Origin: an uncultured Lachnospiraceae bacterium
Lineage (GTDB): Bacteria; Bacillota; Clostridia; Lachnospirales; Lachnospiraceae
Length of the DNA stretch: 59,537 nt
Direction of reading: 5' to 3'
NCBI GenBank assembly: GCA_910579805.1
Contig: CAJTWM010000021.1
Span: forward strand, 1-59,537
A model generated the notes under the pieces. It was not told the origin of the DNA. It was given only the letters and a program-made list of their open reading frames with translations, and did not search any database. The translations under genes and the position numbers were made by a program. Below, piece after piece: positions 16,726 through 25,997 of this stretch (positions are counted from its first letter, which is position 1; each line of letters begins with the position of its first letter).

Positions 16726-17043
16726 ATGGAAGAAAGTCTGTTAAAGAAATATATTCCAATGACAGAGACGACATACTACACGCTCTTGGCCGTTACGGAA
16801 AAAAGGCATGGATACGCGATCATGCAGTTTGTGAACGAACTGACGGAAGGAAGGATACAGCTTGGAACCGGCACCCTTTATACGATGGTGGGAAGGCTTA
16901 ATGCAGATGGAGTCATATCGATACCGTCCGGTGGAGACGGTAAAAAGTCTTATCTGATCACAGAGCTTGGAAGGGAGCTTTTGGAAATAGAGACAAAGCG
17001 TTTAGAAGAGCAGTTAACGGACGGCAAAAGTATTTTATCCTAG
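16726..17043 (+). CDS. PadR family transcriptional regulator
   Basis: This 105-residue winged-helix protein starts at ATG 16726 with AAAAGGGGG six bases before; ATG 16720 is too close to that site. It shows the PadR pattern 'MTETTYYTLLAVTEKRHGYAIMQF', 'LGTGTLYTMVGRLNADGVI' and 'KSYLITELGRELL'. It is the first gene behind the operator-rich promoter, and the DUF2812 and ABC genes follow on the same strand. Such PadR-DUF2812-ABC sets usually respond to envelope stress or toxic compounds. Autorepression is inferred from the palindromes. Confidence 0.88.
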   Translation: MEESLLKKYIPMTETTYYTLLAVTEKRHGYAIMQFVNELTEGRIQLGTGTLYTMVGRLNADGVISIPSGGDGKKSYLITELGRELLEIETKRLEEQLTDGKSILS

Positions 17044-17052
17044 GAAGGGCAT

Positions 17053-18162
17053 ATGGTCAAAGATATGGAAAAGCAGGTAATAAAAAAGATCAGATTTATC
17101 AGTACGCTGCGTCAGGAATGCCAGTGGTTTGAGGAAATGGCGAGGCAGGGGTGGTTTTTCAAGAATGTTGTAAACGGCTGTCTGTATACCTTTGAGTATG
17201 GTGAGCCTAAAAATATGATGTATGAGGCAGACCGTTTTAATCTGCCGAAGAAACCTACTTTGGAGGAGATCAGGAGTAAAGAGCTTTTTATGGATATGGC
17301 GGAAGAAATGGGATGGCGCGAAGTGACCCATGACGAAATGCTCAATTATTATTTCTGTAAAGAGTATGAAGAAGGAGGGATCAACGAGCTTTACAATGAC
17401 GAAGCCTCAAGAGAACAGCGGGCATCCAAGTTCCCGGCTTATTTTAAGAGAAAAGAGAAAGAGGCGGTTTTCTGGGGCGTGGTACTGATCTTCCTTGATA
17501 TTATCCTAAAAATATGGGCGTTTTTTGAGCCTAAAATGCAGATGCCGTGGTATGACGCCTTTGTCCTTGTTTATGTACTATGCAGTAATCTGCTGGCCTT
17601 ATGTTTCTGGTCGGTATCGGACCGGATGCAGGCGGAATTCCTGCTCAGCAGGGAAGAATGGGAAAAGAAGCAAAAAAGTACGGATAAGACAGTGCGAAGG
17701 CTTATTTTTACCATTCGAGGGCTGAACCGTTTTCTTCGGAAAGAAGAGGAAAAAGGATATATCCTGAAAGGGGTTACGTTGACCAAATATTTCTTTGTAA
17801 AGAAAGAAAATTCCCATCAGATCTATACGATGGACAGCAAGTGGCTTACTAACAGGCGGCAGAAAGAGAGAAAGGGCGGGAGCTTCAAAGATAAAAAAGA
17901 CAAACAGGGAATGAACAATGACTGGCAGGTGCAGAGTTTAAAGGATGCAGAGGCAAAAGGGTGGAATTTTGTGTGCGCTTTGGAAAACCGCGCCGTAATT
18001 TACAGAGGAGACGCAAAGGAAGTAGAACCGTTAAACGATGCTAAATATGATAATAGCTTCAGAGGGATCTCGCTGGTCGGGGATTACGGATTGATGATGA
18101 TCCTTGCCGGAATATTTGGAGCCGTAGTCGGATTCCTTTTAGTATGGTTTGGGATCATATAG
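17053..18162 (+). CDS. DUF2812 membrane protein
   Basis: This 369-residue protein has an N-terminal DUF2812 ('FISTLRQECQWFEEMARQGW', 'YTFEYGEP', 'MMYEADRFN', residues 15-60), which is common next to PadR regulators. Two hydrophobic segments lie near residues 142-185. A charged cytosolic stretch (about 190-300) leads to a second DUF2812-like copy ('QVQSLKDAEAKGWNFVCAL', about 295-330) and a final membrane helix (about 340-365). It probably acts as a membrane partner in signalling to PadR or to the ABC exporter; this is inference. ATG 17053 lies 9 bases after the padR stop. Confidence 0.8.
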   Translation: MVKDMEKQVIKKIRFISTLRQECQWFEEMARQGWFFKNVVNGCLYTFEYGEPKNMMYEADRFNLPKKPTLEEIRSKELFMDMAEEMGWREVTHDEMLNYYFCKEYEEGGINELYNDEASREQRASKFPAYFKRKEKEAVFWGVVLIFLDIILKIWAFFEPKMQMPWYDAFVLVYVLCSNLLALCFWSVSDRMQAEFLLSREEWEKKQKSTDKTVRRLIFTIRGLNRFLRKEEEKGYILKGVTLTKYFFVKKENSHQIYTMDSKWLTNRRQKERKGGSFKDKKDKQGMNNDWQVQSLKDAEAKGWNFVCALENRAVIYRGDAKEVEPLNDAKYDNSFRGISLVGDYGLMMILAGIFGAVVGFLLVWFGII

Positions 18163-18253
18163 GAAACGGCAGATTCGAACGTATTAACATTAGGTAAATA
18201 TTGAATCAATATTTGACATAAAGAAAAGGGAAAAAGAATGGAGGAGTAAAGAT

Positions 18254-19210
18254 ATGAAGCTGGAAGTGAAAGAGATTTATAAGAGCTTTGAAGAAAAAGA
18301 AGTGCTGCATGGCGTGAGTTTCGAAGTGGAGAGCGGAAGGGCGCTAGGGCTGCTTGGACGAAACGGCGCAGGAAAGACGACGACGATCCGTATCCTGATG
18401 GATGTGTTCCACGCCAATAAAGGAGAGATCCTTTTGGACGGCAAGCCTTTTAACAGAGGAAAGAGCAGCATAGGATACCTGCCCGAAGAACGGGGGTTAT
18501 ATCCTAAAAGGATAGTGACGGAGCAGATGATCTATTTGGCAAATCTGAGGGGGCTGAATACGGCGGATGCCAAAAAGAATACTGAAAAATGGTTAAAACG
18601 TTTGGAAGTGGAAGAGTATGCAAAGAGAAAATTAGAGACGCTTTCGAAAGGAAATCAGCAGAAAGTGCAGCTTGCGGCTACCCTTGTATGCGATCCGGAT
18701 ATCGTGATTCTGGACGAACCTTTCAGCGGTCTGGATCCCGTCAATTCACAGATACTAAAGGACGTGGTAAACGAGCTGATCGAGGATAAAAAAATCGTTA
18801 TCTTTTCCAGTCATCAAATGAGCTATGTAGAAGAATTCTGCGATAATATTGCGGTGATCAATAAAGGCAACGTGGTGCTTGACGGAAACTTAAAAGAGAT
18901 CAAAAAGGACTACGGAAAGAACAGGCTGATCCTGTCTGCCGAAAATTACGACCTGTCCGCGCTTTCGGGGAAGGTTTCCAAAGAATTTGGAGGATTCGTG
19001 TCCGTAACAGGGAAAAAGAAAGAGTTTCTGATTTTGGAGCTGGCCGGGAATACGACGAAAAAAGAGTTTGTACAGGCGCTTAGCAGTTCGGACATCGACA
19101 TCGAGCGGTTCGGAAGATATGAGCCGTCCTTAAACGATATTTTTGTTTCCAAAGTAGGAGACGAGGACGGAGAGGAAGAGAACGGCGAAAACGATAAGAA
19201 ATATGCGTAG
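18254..19210 (+). CDS. ABC exporter ATPase, NatA/YhaQ type
   Basis: This 318-residue ATPase has Walker A GRNGAGKTT at residues 35-43, signature 'LSKGNQQKVQ' near 132 and Walker B 'IVILDEPFSGLDP' near 152. Beyond about residue 215 it has a DUF4162-like extension, as in NatA/YhaQ. It powers the permease encoded next. ATG 18254 follows TGGAGGAG. The gap before it (18163-18253) includes an AT-rich stretch but no clear terminator, so it is probably part of the PadR operon. The last 15 residues are very acidic. Confidence 0.92.
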   Translation: MKLEVKEIYKSFEEKEVLHGVSFEVESGRALGLLGRNGAGKTTTIRILMDVFHANKGEILLDGKPFNRGKSSIGYLPEERGLYPKRIVTEQMIYLANLRGLNTADAKKNTEKWLKRLEVEEYAKRKLETLSKGNQQKVQLAATLVCDPDIVILDEPFSGLDPVNSQILKDVVNELIEDKKIVIFSSHQMSYVEEFCDNIAVINKGNVVLDGNLKEIKKDYGKNRLILSAENYDLSALSGKVSKEFGGFVSVTGKKKEFLILELAGNTTKKEFVQALSSSDIDIERFGRYEPSLNDIFVSKVGDEDGEEENGENDKKYA

Positions 19211-19251
19211 GAATTTGAGTATCTGCAAAGCAGTGCGGAAAGGGAGAAAAG

Positions 19252-20505
19252 ATGAAAAGTTTTTGGATTGTATTAAAATATGAATTGAAAGAGTATTTTG
19301 CAAGCAAGGGATTCGTGGCGTTTACGCTGCTGCTTGCATTAGGAGGCATCATATTGCTGTCTCTTCCGAGATTTATCGATATGTCCGAATTTACGGGCGT
19401 GGGAGGTAAAGAGGAAACGGAAGAGTCCAAGACGGAGGAAGAGAAAGACGAATGGGATAAATTGTATCTGCTTGACGAGGCCGGCGTTACCGATCTGGAG
19501 GTACTGAGACAGTTTTTCCCTGAGACGGAATGGATCGTTGCCGAGAATATAGACGCGCTGAAGCAGGCGGTGGAGGAAAAAGAAGCCGAAGCGGGATTTG
19601 TCGTAAAATCGGCCGACGCTTATGATTACTATGTATACAATAAAGGGATGTATGACAAAAACAGCGTTATGTTCGACGAGGCGATGAAAGTATTTTACCG
19701 GATAGCTTATTGCGCAGAAAATAATTTAGACTATGCAGAGATTACGGGAATGCTCGAGACGCCGATCACGGTGAATGAGCAGATTCTCGGAAAAGATACG
19801 GAGAGCAACTACTGGTACTGCTATATGCTCGTGATCCTTGTTTTCATGCTGATCATGTTATACGGACAGATGATCGCAGTCTCCATTACGAATGAAAAGA
19901 GCAACCGTGCGATTGAGGTGCTTGTGACTTCTACGTCGCCCAACAGTCTCTTATTCGGTAAAGTGATTGCCGGAGCCATCAGCGGATTGGTACAGAGCGG
20001 AATCATATTGGGAAGTATATTGATCGCTTATCAGTTCAACAGAGCGCAGTGGGGCGGCATTTTGGATATGATTTTCCACATTCCCGTACAGGTGCTTGTG
20101 ACCTTTGCCTTCTTCGGACTGGGCGGTTATCTCTTCTATGCGTTCCTTTACGGTGCGGTGGGCGCATTAGTGAGCAAGATGGAGGACATCAGTAAAAGTT
20201 CCGGCGGGCTGATGACAGTGATCATGGTAGTGTATTTCTTCTCCCTGATCCAGCTTGCGAACATAGACGGGCCGATCATTAAAGTATTGTCGTTCCTTCC
20301 GATCAGTTCTTACAGTACCATGTTTGCAAGAATCGCTATGGGCAGCGTAAGTGTTGCTGAGATCGTGATTTCCTTCCTGATCCTTGTGGCTTCTATTATA
20401 GGAGTAGGAATTCTGGGAGCTAAGCTTTACAGAATGGGAACGCTGCGTTACGGAAACCCGATCAAACTCAGTACGGCCCTGAAAAGCATCAGAAAGTCCG
20501 AGTAA
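19252..20505 (+). CDS. ABC-2 type permease, NatB/YhaP type
   Basis: This 417-residue permease starts at ATG 19252 after AAGGGAGAAAAG. One N-terminal helix (about 18-38) is followed by a large external domain (about 40-185) that begins with a very acidic stretch, then five helices (about 185-400). It shows the ABC-2 motif 'ITNEKSNRAIEVLVTSTSP', which lies at the first coupling helix. With the preceding ATPase it forms an exporter of the NatAB/YhaQP kind, which elsewhere handles Na+, drugs or peptides. Substrate here unknown. Confidence 0.9.
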   Translation: MKSFWIVLKYELKEYFASKGFVAFTLLLALGGIILLSLPRFIDMSEFTGVGGKEETEESKTEEEKDEWDKLYLLDEAGVTDLEVLRQFFPETEWIVAENIDALKQAVEEKEAEAGFVVKSADAYDYYVYNKGMYDKNSVMFDEAMKVFYRIAYCAENNLDYAEITGMLETPITVNEQILGKDTESNYWYCYMLVILVFMLIMLYGQMIAVSITNEKSNRAIEVLVTSTSPNSLLFGKVIAGAISGLVQSGIILGSILIAYQFNRAQWGGILDMIFHIPVQVLVTFAFFGLGGYLFYAFLYGAVGALVSKMEDISKSSGGLMTVIMVVYFFSLIQLANIDGPIIKVLSFLPISSYSTMFARIAMGSVSVAEIVISFLILVASIIGVGILGAKLYRMGTLRYGNPIKLSTALKSIRKSE

Positions 20506-20541
20506 TTGCCAAAACGTTGAAAAAGCCGAGGGGAAGAAGAA

Positions 20542-20594
20542 AAAGAAATCCGGAGAAGAAAGTTTTGGAAAAGAAATCCGGAAAAGAAAATTTG
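20542..20594 (+). repeat. Imperfect direct repeat, two copies of about 27 bp
   Basis: The copies at 20542-20568 and 20569-20594 both begin AAAGAAATCCGG and end TTTGG. They lie between the NatB-like stop codon and the next promoter and are purine-rich. No coding role is seen. Confidence 0.7.
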
Positions 20595-20602
20595 GATAAA
20601 CG

Positions 20603-20631
20603 TTGTCAAAAGCAAGTTATTTTATTATAAT
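20603..20631 (+). promoter_or_regulatory. Promoter of the BmrCD-like exporter genes
   Basis: TTGTCA (20603-20608), 17 bases and TATAAT (20626-20631) are close to consensus. Transcription would start near 20638, only about 14 bases before the hairpin at 20652-20685. Confidence 0.7.
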
Positions 20632-20651
20632 ATCAATAGCGCAAATTAAAA

Positions 20652-20685
20652 ACAGCCTGAGCGTACTGCCGACAGGCTGTTTTTT
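20652..20685 (+). terminator. Leader terminator or attenuator before the exporter genes
   Basis: ACAGCCTG (20652-20659) pairs with CAGGCTGT (20673-20680) and runs into six T. It lies between a good promoter and the exporter start at 20720. It may end transcripts from the upstream ABC operon, act as an attenuator, or both. Confidence 0.75.
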
Positions 20686-20719
20686 AGGTGCAGAAGGAGA
20701 GGCGGGAAGGAGAACGGTT

Positions 20720-22537
20720 ATGGAACAGTTTCGATTTATATGGAAATATATTTTACGGCACAAGTGGCAGTATTTAGGCGGTATCGTTACGCTGTTCATA
20801 CTGGATTTTGCCAACCTGTATATTCCCAAAGTAACGGGAGTGATCACGGACGGCCTTGCGGCGCATACGATGGATATGCAGGGAGTGCTGAAGAATATCG
20901 GCGTCATCCTTGCCATCGGATTTACGCTTGCGGTAGGGCGTTTTTTGTGGCGGTATTTTATTTTTGGGGCGTCCAGAGGGATCGAGCATGAAATCAGGGA
21001 CGGTATGTTTGCCCATTTGGAAACTTTGGACGTGGAGTATTATAACGAGCATAAAACAGGAGACCTGATGACCCGCTTTACCAGTGATCTGAACGCGGTG
21101 CGGATGTCTATCGGACCGGCCGTCATTGCGGCTTTTGACGCAGTGGTCATGACCGTTATGGTCATCGGGCAGATGATGGTCTATGTAAATATCAAACTGA
21201 CGCTGGCGGCGGTCATTCCTATGCTGTTCATAGCGGTGGGGGAACTTTATTACGGCAAGATCATGCAGAAACGTTATCTGGAGCGGCAGGAGGCGGTATC
21301 CGAACTTACGGATTTTGTACAGGAAAGCTTTTCCGGCGTCCGGGTGGTAAAAGCGTTTGTAAGAGAGCGGGCGCAGATCCGGGAATTTGCAAAAGCCAAT
21401 GCGAAAGCGAGAGCGAAAAATTTAAATATTGTTAAAATGGAGGCGGTGGTAATGCCGCTTTTAGACGTAGTCATCGGCATCAGCAGCCTGCTTACCCTGA
21501 TCTACGGCGGTTATCTGGCGCTTTCGGGAGAGATCACGGTAGGGCGTTTCGTTGCTTTCAATCAATATATCACCATGCTGGTCTGGCCTATGATCGCCTG
21601 CGGGGAGGCGATCAATATGTTTTCCCAAGGCGGCGCAAGCTTAAAAAGAATCCGGGAAGTATTTGAAGAAAAGCCGGAAATAGCCGACCGGGAAGAAGTA
21701 AAGGAGATCGACCGGATCAAAGGGGATATCTGCTTTCAGCATCTGACTTTTATTCATAGGGGGCACAGCGAACCTACTTTAAAAGATATCAATCTAAAAA
21801 TAGAAGCGGGAACCACGCTTGCCGTGATCGGCAGGACCGGAAACGGGAAATCCACTTTGGTCAACCTGCTGTTACATCTTTATAATACCAAACCCGGTAT
21901 GATCCTGATTGACGGACGGGACATCAACACCATTCCGCTGAAAACGCTGCGGGAGAATATTGCTTATGTCCCGCAGGACAATTTCCTGTTTTCGGATACG
22001 TTACGGTCCAATATTGCTTTCGGCACGGATAACGCAGAGATGGAGGAGATTGTAAGAGCTACGAAAACGGCGTGTATCCATGATAATATTATCGCTTTTC
22101 CCGACGGTTATGAGACCGTCGTGGGAGAAAGGGGCGTTACGCTGTCGGGCGGGCAGAAGCAGAGGAGTTCGATTGCGAGGGCTTTGAAGAAAGACGCGCC
22201 GATCCTGATATTGGACGACGCGTTGTCTGCGGTGGATACGGATACCGAGGAAAAGATTCTGCATAATCTGAAAGAAAACCGCAAAGGAAAGACGACGATC
22301 CTGATTGCCCACCGGATCTCCACCATACAGAATGCGGACGTGATCCTTGTTCTGGAGGACGGCGAAGCGAAAGAGTGGGGCGACCACAAAGAGCTGATGG
22401 AGCTTGGAGGCATTTACAAAGAAATGTTTGAGAAACAACAGTTAGAAGCGGCGATTGGGGAGAAACGGGCGGCTTTTGAGGCAGACGACTTTGTGCAGGA
22501 TCCGGAACGGACAGGAAAGGAGGAGACAGAACGGTGA
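20720..22537 (+). CDS. Heterodimeric ABC multidrug exporter, subunit with degenerate ATP site
   Basis: This half-transporter has 605 residues from ATG 20720 (GGGAAGGAGAA site; a longer frame from TTG 20603 begins inside the promoter). Six membrane helices (about 1-320) are followed by the ATPase. Walker A is 'GRTGNGKST', the signature 'LSGGQKQRSS' and Walker B 'ILILDDALSAVD'. The residue after the Walker B Asp is Asp where a catalytic Glu is usual, so its own ATP site is degenerate, as in the BmrC/TM287 kind of subunit. It overlaps the next gene in a GTGA arrangement and surely pairs with that product. Role: export of lipophilic drugs, inferred. Confidence 0.92.
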   Translation: MEQFRFIWKYILRHKWQYLGGIVTLFILDFANLYIPKVTGVITDGLAAHTMDMQGVLKNIGVILAIGFTLAVGRFLWRYFIFGASRGIEHEIRDGMFAHLETLDVEYYNEHKTGDLMTRFTSDLNAVRMSIGPAVIAAFDAVVMTVMVIGQMMVYVNIKLTLAAVIPMLFIAVGELYYGKIMQKRYLERQEAVSELTDFVQESFSGVRVVKAFVRERAQIREFAKANAKARAKNLNIVKMEAVVMPLLDVVIGISSLLTLIYGGYLALSGEITVGRFVAFNQYITMLVWPMIACGEAINMFSQGGASLKRIREVFEEKPEIADREEVKEIDRIKGDICFQHLTFIHRGHSEPTLKDINLKIEAGTTLAVIGRTGNGKSTLVNLLLHLYNTKPGMILIDGRDINTIPLKTLRENIAYVPQDNFLFSDTLRSNIAFGTDNAEMEEIVRATKTACIHDNIIAFPDGYETVVGERGVTLSGGQKQRSSIARALKKDAPILILDDALSAVDTDTEEKILHNLKENRKGKTTILIAHRISTIQNADVILVLEDGEAKEWGDHKELMELGGIYKEMFEKQQLEAAIGEKRAAFEADDFVQDPERTGKEETER

Positions 22538-24267
22538 AAAGATTGATCGCTTATTTAAAACCGCATAAATGGAAGATGTTCCTTTCGTCGGTCCTTGTCG
22601 TCCTGATCATAGGGGTGGAACTGTATAAGCCGATCATTATCGGAAATGCCATCGACGATCATATCAACGGCTACGGCGGGACGGATCCCACACTGGCCTA
22701 TCAGGGGATCCTGAGGGCGGGAGGATTGTATGCGCTCATGCTGCTTTCAGGCTTTATCCTGAACGCCTCCAATATCTGGAATTTACAAAATGTGGGGCAG
22801 GCCATTATCTATAAGATGAGGGAAGAAGTCTTTACCCATATCCACAGCCTTTCCGTCAGTTTTTTTAACAAAGAGCCGGTAGGAAAGCTGGTTACAAGGG
22901 TATCCAATGATACCGAGGCAGTCAACGAACTGTTTTCCCAGATTTTGGCGAAGCTTTTTAAGGATTTTGTCAAGATCATCGGGTTTGCGGTAGTGATGCT
23001 TTCCATCGATGTAAAAATGGCGCTGTATTCTTTTTTGCTCCTGCCTTTTGTTACGGCGCTCACCTTTTTCTTCCGTCATATGTCGAGAAAGGCGTACCGG
23101 ATCACAAGGAACAGGATCACGGAGTTAAATACCTTTTTGTCCGAACATATTTCCGGCATGAGGCTGATCCAGATCTTTGCAAGGGAAAAAGAAAAGTATG
23201 CGGAATTTGAGTATAGGAGCAACGAGCTTTTTAAAGCAAACTGGAGGGAGGTCATGACCTTTGCCGTTTTCCGTCCTTCCATTTATATGATGTCGGTCTT
23301 CGCTATGGTGATCGTGATTGGGCAAGGCAGCGCGTCGGTGTTAAACGATACGGTTTCTTTGGGAACCTTATTCATTTTTATTAACTATATCGGTTCGTTT
23401 TTCGAGCCGATCCAGGAGCTGGCCGAACAGTTTGGGACGCTGCAGTCTTCTCTTGCTTCGGCGGAAAAAATCTTTTCCATACTGGATGAAAGCCCGGAGG
23501 TGGTAAATCCTGAACATCCCCGGAGGACCGTGATAAAAGGAAGGATCGAATTTAAGCACGTCTGGTTTGCCTATGAGAAGGACGATTATATTTTAAAAGA
23601 CGTGAGCTTTGTGATCGAACCGGGAGAAAAGGTAGCGTTCGTAGGGGCTACCGGCGCGGGCAAGTCTTCGATCTTAAATCTGATCGGGCGTTACTTTGAC
23701 ATTCAAAAGGGGGAGATCCTGATCGACGGCACGGATATCAGACAGATGGATACGGATGTACTGCGAAGCGCCATCGGACAGGTGCAGCAGGACGTTTTTA
23801 TCTTTACGGGGGATATCAAAGGAAATATTTCTCTGGGCAATGAAGAGATCACGGAAGAAGAAATAGAGAAGGCGGCGGAGATCGTCAATGCAGATTCTTT
23901 TATCCGTAAGCTGCCCGGCGGTTTTGACGAGCCGGTAACGGAAAGAGGGAGCACTCTGTCCGCGGGACAGAGACAATTACTTTCTTTCGCAAGGACTCTT
24001 GCTTACAAACCGGTCATCCTTGTACTGGACGAAGCTACCGCCAATATTGATACGGAGACGGAAAGCCTGATCACGCAGGCATTGGAAAAGCTGATGGAGG
24101 GCAGGACGACGATTATGGTAGCCCACAGGCTGTCCACGATACAACATGCGGATAAGATCATCGTCATGCACAAAGGGGAGATCAGAGAGAGCGGTTCTCA
24201 TCAGGAATTATTAAAAAGGAATGGAATGTATAAAAAACTGTATGATTTGCAGTTGGTAGAGGCATAG
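22534..24267 (+). CDS. Heterodimeric ABC multidrug exporter, subunit with canonical ATP site
   Basis: This 577-residue half-transporter starts at GTG 22534, overlapping the previous stop. Six helices (about 1-310) are followed by an ATPase with Walker A 'GATGAGKSS' and a canonical Walker B 'VLVLDEATANID' (catalytic Glu present). The signature is 'LSAGQRQLLS', with Ala in place of the first Gly. In heterodimers of the BmrCD and TM287/288 type the odd Walker B of one subunit faces the odd signature of the other, and this pair fits that plan exactly. The preceding gene supplies the partner. Confidence 0.92.
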   Translation: MKRLIAYLKPHKWKMFLSSVLVVLIIGVELYKPIIIGNAIDDHINGYGGTDPTLAYQGILRAGGLYALMLLSGFILNASNIWNLQNVGQAIIYKMREEVFTHIHSLSVSFFNKEPVGKLVTRVSNDTEAVNELFSQILAKLFKDFVKIIGFAVVMLSIDVKMALYSFLLLPFVTALTFFFRHMSRKAYRITRNRITELNTFLSEHISGMRLIQIFAREKEKYAEFEYRSNELFKANWREVMTFAVFRPSIYMMSVFAMVIVIGQGSASVLNDTVSLGTLFIFINYIGSFFEPIQELAEQFGTLQSSLASAEKIFSILDESPEVVNPEHPRRTVIKGRIEFKHVWFAYEKDDYILKDVSFVIEPGEKVAFVGATGAGKSSILNLIGRYFDIQKGEILIDGTDIRQMDTDVLRSAIGQVQQDVFIFTGDIKGNISLGNEEITEEEIEKAAEIVNADSFIRKLPGGFDEPVTERGSTLSAGQRQLLSFARTLAYKPVILVLDEATANIDTETESLITQALEKLMEGRTTIMVAHRLSTIQHADKIIVMHKGEIRESGSHQELLKRNGMYKKLYDLQLVEA

Positions 24268-24405
24268 GGAGGTAGAAATCCCTGCCTGCGGATGGTATAA
24301 TATAAAAGCTTATTTTTTAAAAGAAAATATCACGAAAGAAAAACAGGAAAAGTGAAAAACAGCAGAGGCACAAAATTCCGGGCTGAGCAAGAATGGAGGA
24401 TTACT

Positions 24406-25905
24406 ATGGGAAAAGAAAAGAGTTCGAAATTTGTATCGGAGAAGCAGTATATCAACAAGGCGGCCATCATTTGCCATCTTGTGATCTGCACTATTTTGTT
24501 TTTGGCGTATTTAGTCGAAGTGATAAAGGGCAGCAGGACGATCGGCTATTTTTTGATTTTTGCGGCTTTGGACCTGATTCCGGGAATACTGGAGATCGTA
24601 GAATATCAGAGGAACAAAGAAAGCAATCTGATCCGTCATTTCATGGGCTTTGGATATAGTATTTTGTATGTTTTTGCTATTCTTACCACGCACAGTATTA
24701 CAACATTTGTTTACTCAATACCGATGTATGTGGTCATTACTATGTTTTCGGATATTAAATATTGTATTGCTATTGTATCGGGCGGTTTTATCGCCAATAT
24801 CATATCGGTGGTTTACACGGGGATGGCAGTGGGGTATACGAAGGAGCAGATACCGGACGTAGAGATCAGGCTGGCAGTCATGCTGATCGTAGGATTATTC
24901 GTGGTGATCGTTGCGGAGGCGATCCAGAAAGTGAACCGGGTCAAGTTAGACGAGATCCATGACGAGAAGGATAAGACGGCCCATCTCTTATCAAGCGTTA
25001 TGAAAACTTCGGGCAGTATGGTAGCGGATATTGAGCAGGCGGCGGATAAAATGAGCCGTTTGGAGAAATCGATGGACGGTATGCGTATTTCCATGCAGGA
25101 AGTTTCGGACGGAAACAACGAGACGGCAGAATCCGTGCAGAACCAGTTGGAGAGGACGGGGCAGATACAGAGCCAGATTGAAAAGGTAAAAGAGGCGGCG
25201 ATCGAGATCAATACCAGACTGCATGAGGCGGGAGAGGAAGTTTCCGGCGGAATCGGCAAAGTAAATAAACTTGCCGCACAGGCAGCGGAATCCGTAAAAT
25301 CCAATGATCTGGTAGTATCCCGTATGGAACAGCTTGTGGAAAATATGACCAGAATGAACGATATCGTGGGAATGATAAGCAGCATTGCAAACCGTACAGG
25401 GATGCTTGCTTTGAATGCCAGCATAGAATCGGCGCGGGCAGGCGAAGCAGGAAAAGGCTTTGCCGTTGTTGCGCAGGAGATTACAAGCCTTGCCAACCAG
25501 ACAAAAGGGGCTACCGTGGATATCACGGCCCTGATCCGCGATATTTCGGGCGAATTGAAAGAAGTGGAAAATGCGGTGGAAATCGTGACGGAGAGCAACA
25601 GATCCCACGCGGAGACGACAAAAGAGGTAACAGGCAGTTTTGAAAAGATTGCCGAAACGACAAGGGACATCGACGGTCAGGCAAAGCAAATGGAAGAGGC
25701 GGTAAACAAACTGGCGGCGGCAAACGAAAGTATTGTGGCAAGTATCAGCAACGTTTCCGCGGCAACGCAGGAGATTTCGGGATATGCGTCGGAAACGTAC
25801 AACGCATGTGAAGAAAACGGAAAACTGGCGGTAGAAGTATTCGGTATCGTGCAAAATTTAAACGATTATGCAGAAGAATTGAAAAATCAGGAAAAACTGG
25901 TATAA
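24406..25905 (+). CDS. Methyl-accepting chemotaxis-like protein without HAMP domain
   Basis: This protein has 499 residues from ATG 24406 (GGAGG eight bases before; a GTG at 24352 lacks a site). Six hydrophobic segments (about residues 20-185) form a membrane sensor region with almost no extracellular domain. A coiled coil follows, then the chemoreceptor signalling tip ('IANRTGMLALNASIESARAGEAGKGFAVVAQEI', about 325-357). No HAMP domain is evident between the membrane part and the coiled coil. It should form dimers that bind CheA/CheW, though no chemotaxis genes are near. A TATAAT box at 24296-24301 may serve it. Confidence 0.87.
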   Translation: MGKEKSSKFVSEKQYINKAAIICHLVICTILFLAYLVEVIKGSRTIGYFLIFAALDLIPGILEIVEYQRNKESNLIRHFMGFGYSILYVFAILTTHSITTFVYSIPMYVVITMFSDIKYCIAIVSGGFIANIISVVYTGMAVGYTKEQIPDVEIRLAVMLIVGLFVVIVAEAIQKVNRVKLDEIHDEKDKTAHLLSSVMKTSGSMVADIEQAADKMSRLEKSMDGMRISMQEVSDGNNETAESVQNQLERTGQIQSQIEKVKEAAIEINTRLHEAGEEVSGGIGKVNKLAAQAAESVKSNDLVVSRMEQLVENMTRMNDIVGMISSIANRTGMLALNASIESARAGEAGKGFAVVAQEITSLANQTKGATVDITALIRDISGELKEVENAVEIVTESNRSHAETTKEVTGSFEKIAETTRDIDGQAKQMEEAVNKLAAANESIVASISNVSAATQEISGYASETYNACEENGKLAVEVFGIVQNLNDYAEELKNQEKLV

Positions 25906-25997
25906 TATCCTTTATGTGGGTAAATTCACGAAAACGACACAATTTCTATTTATAATGGATTTGCCTGATGTGAGAATATATAAAGGAGGATACAACT

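Noticed and set aside
20603..20719. N-terminal extension of the exporter gene from TTG 20603
   Set aside because: It would start inside the -35 box and run through the terminator; ATG 20720 has a proper ribosome site.
24813..25854. Long minus-strand frames opposite the chemoreceptor gene (285 and 287 residues)
   Set aside because: They mirror the regular codon pattern of the plus-strand gene, lack ribosome sites, and give Ser/Phe- or Cys/His-rich nonsense.
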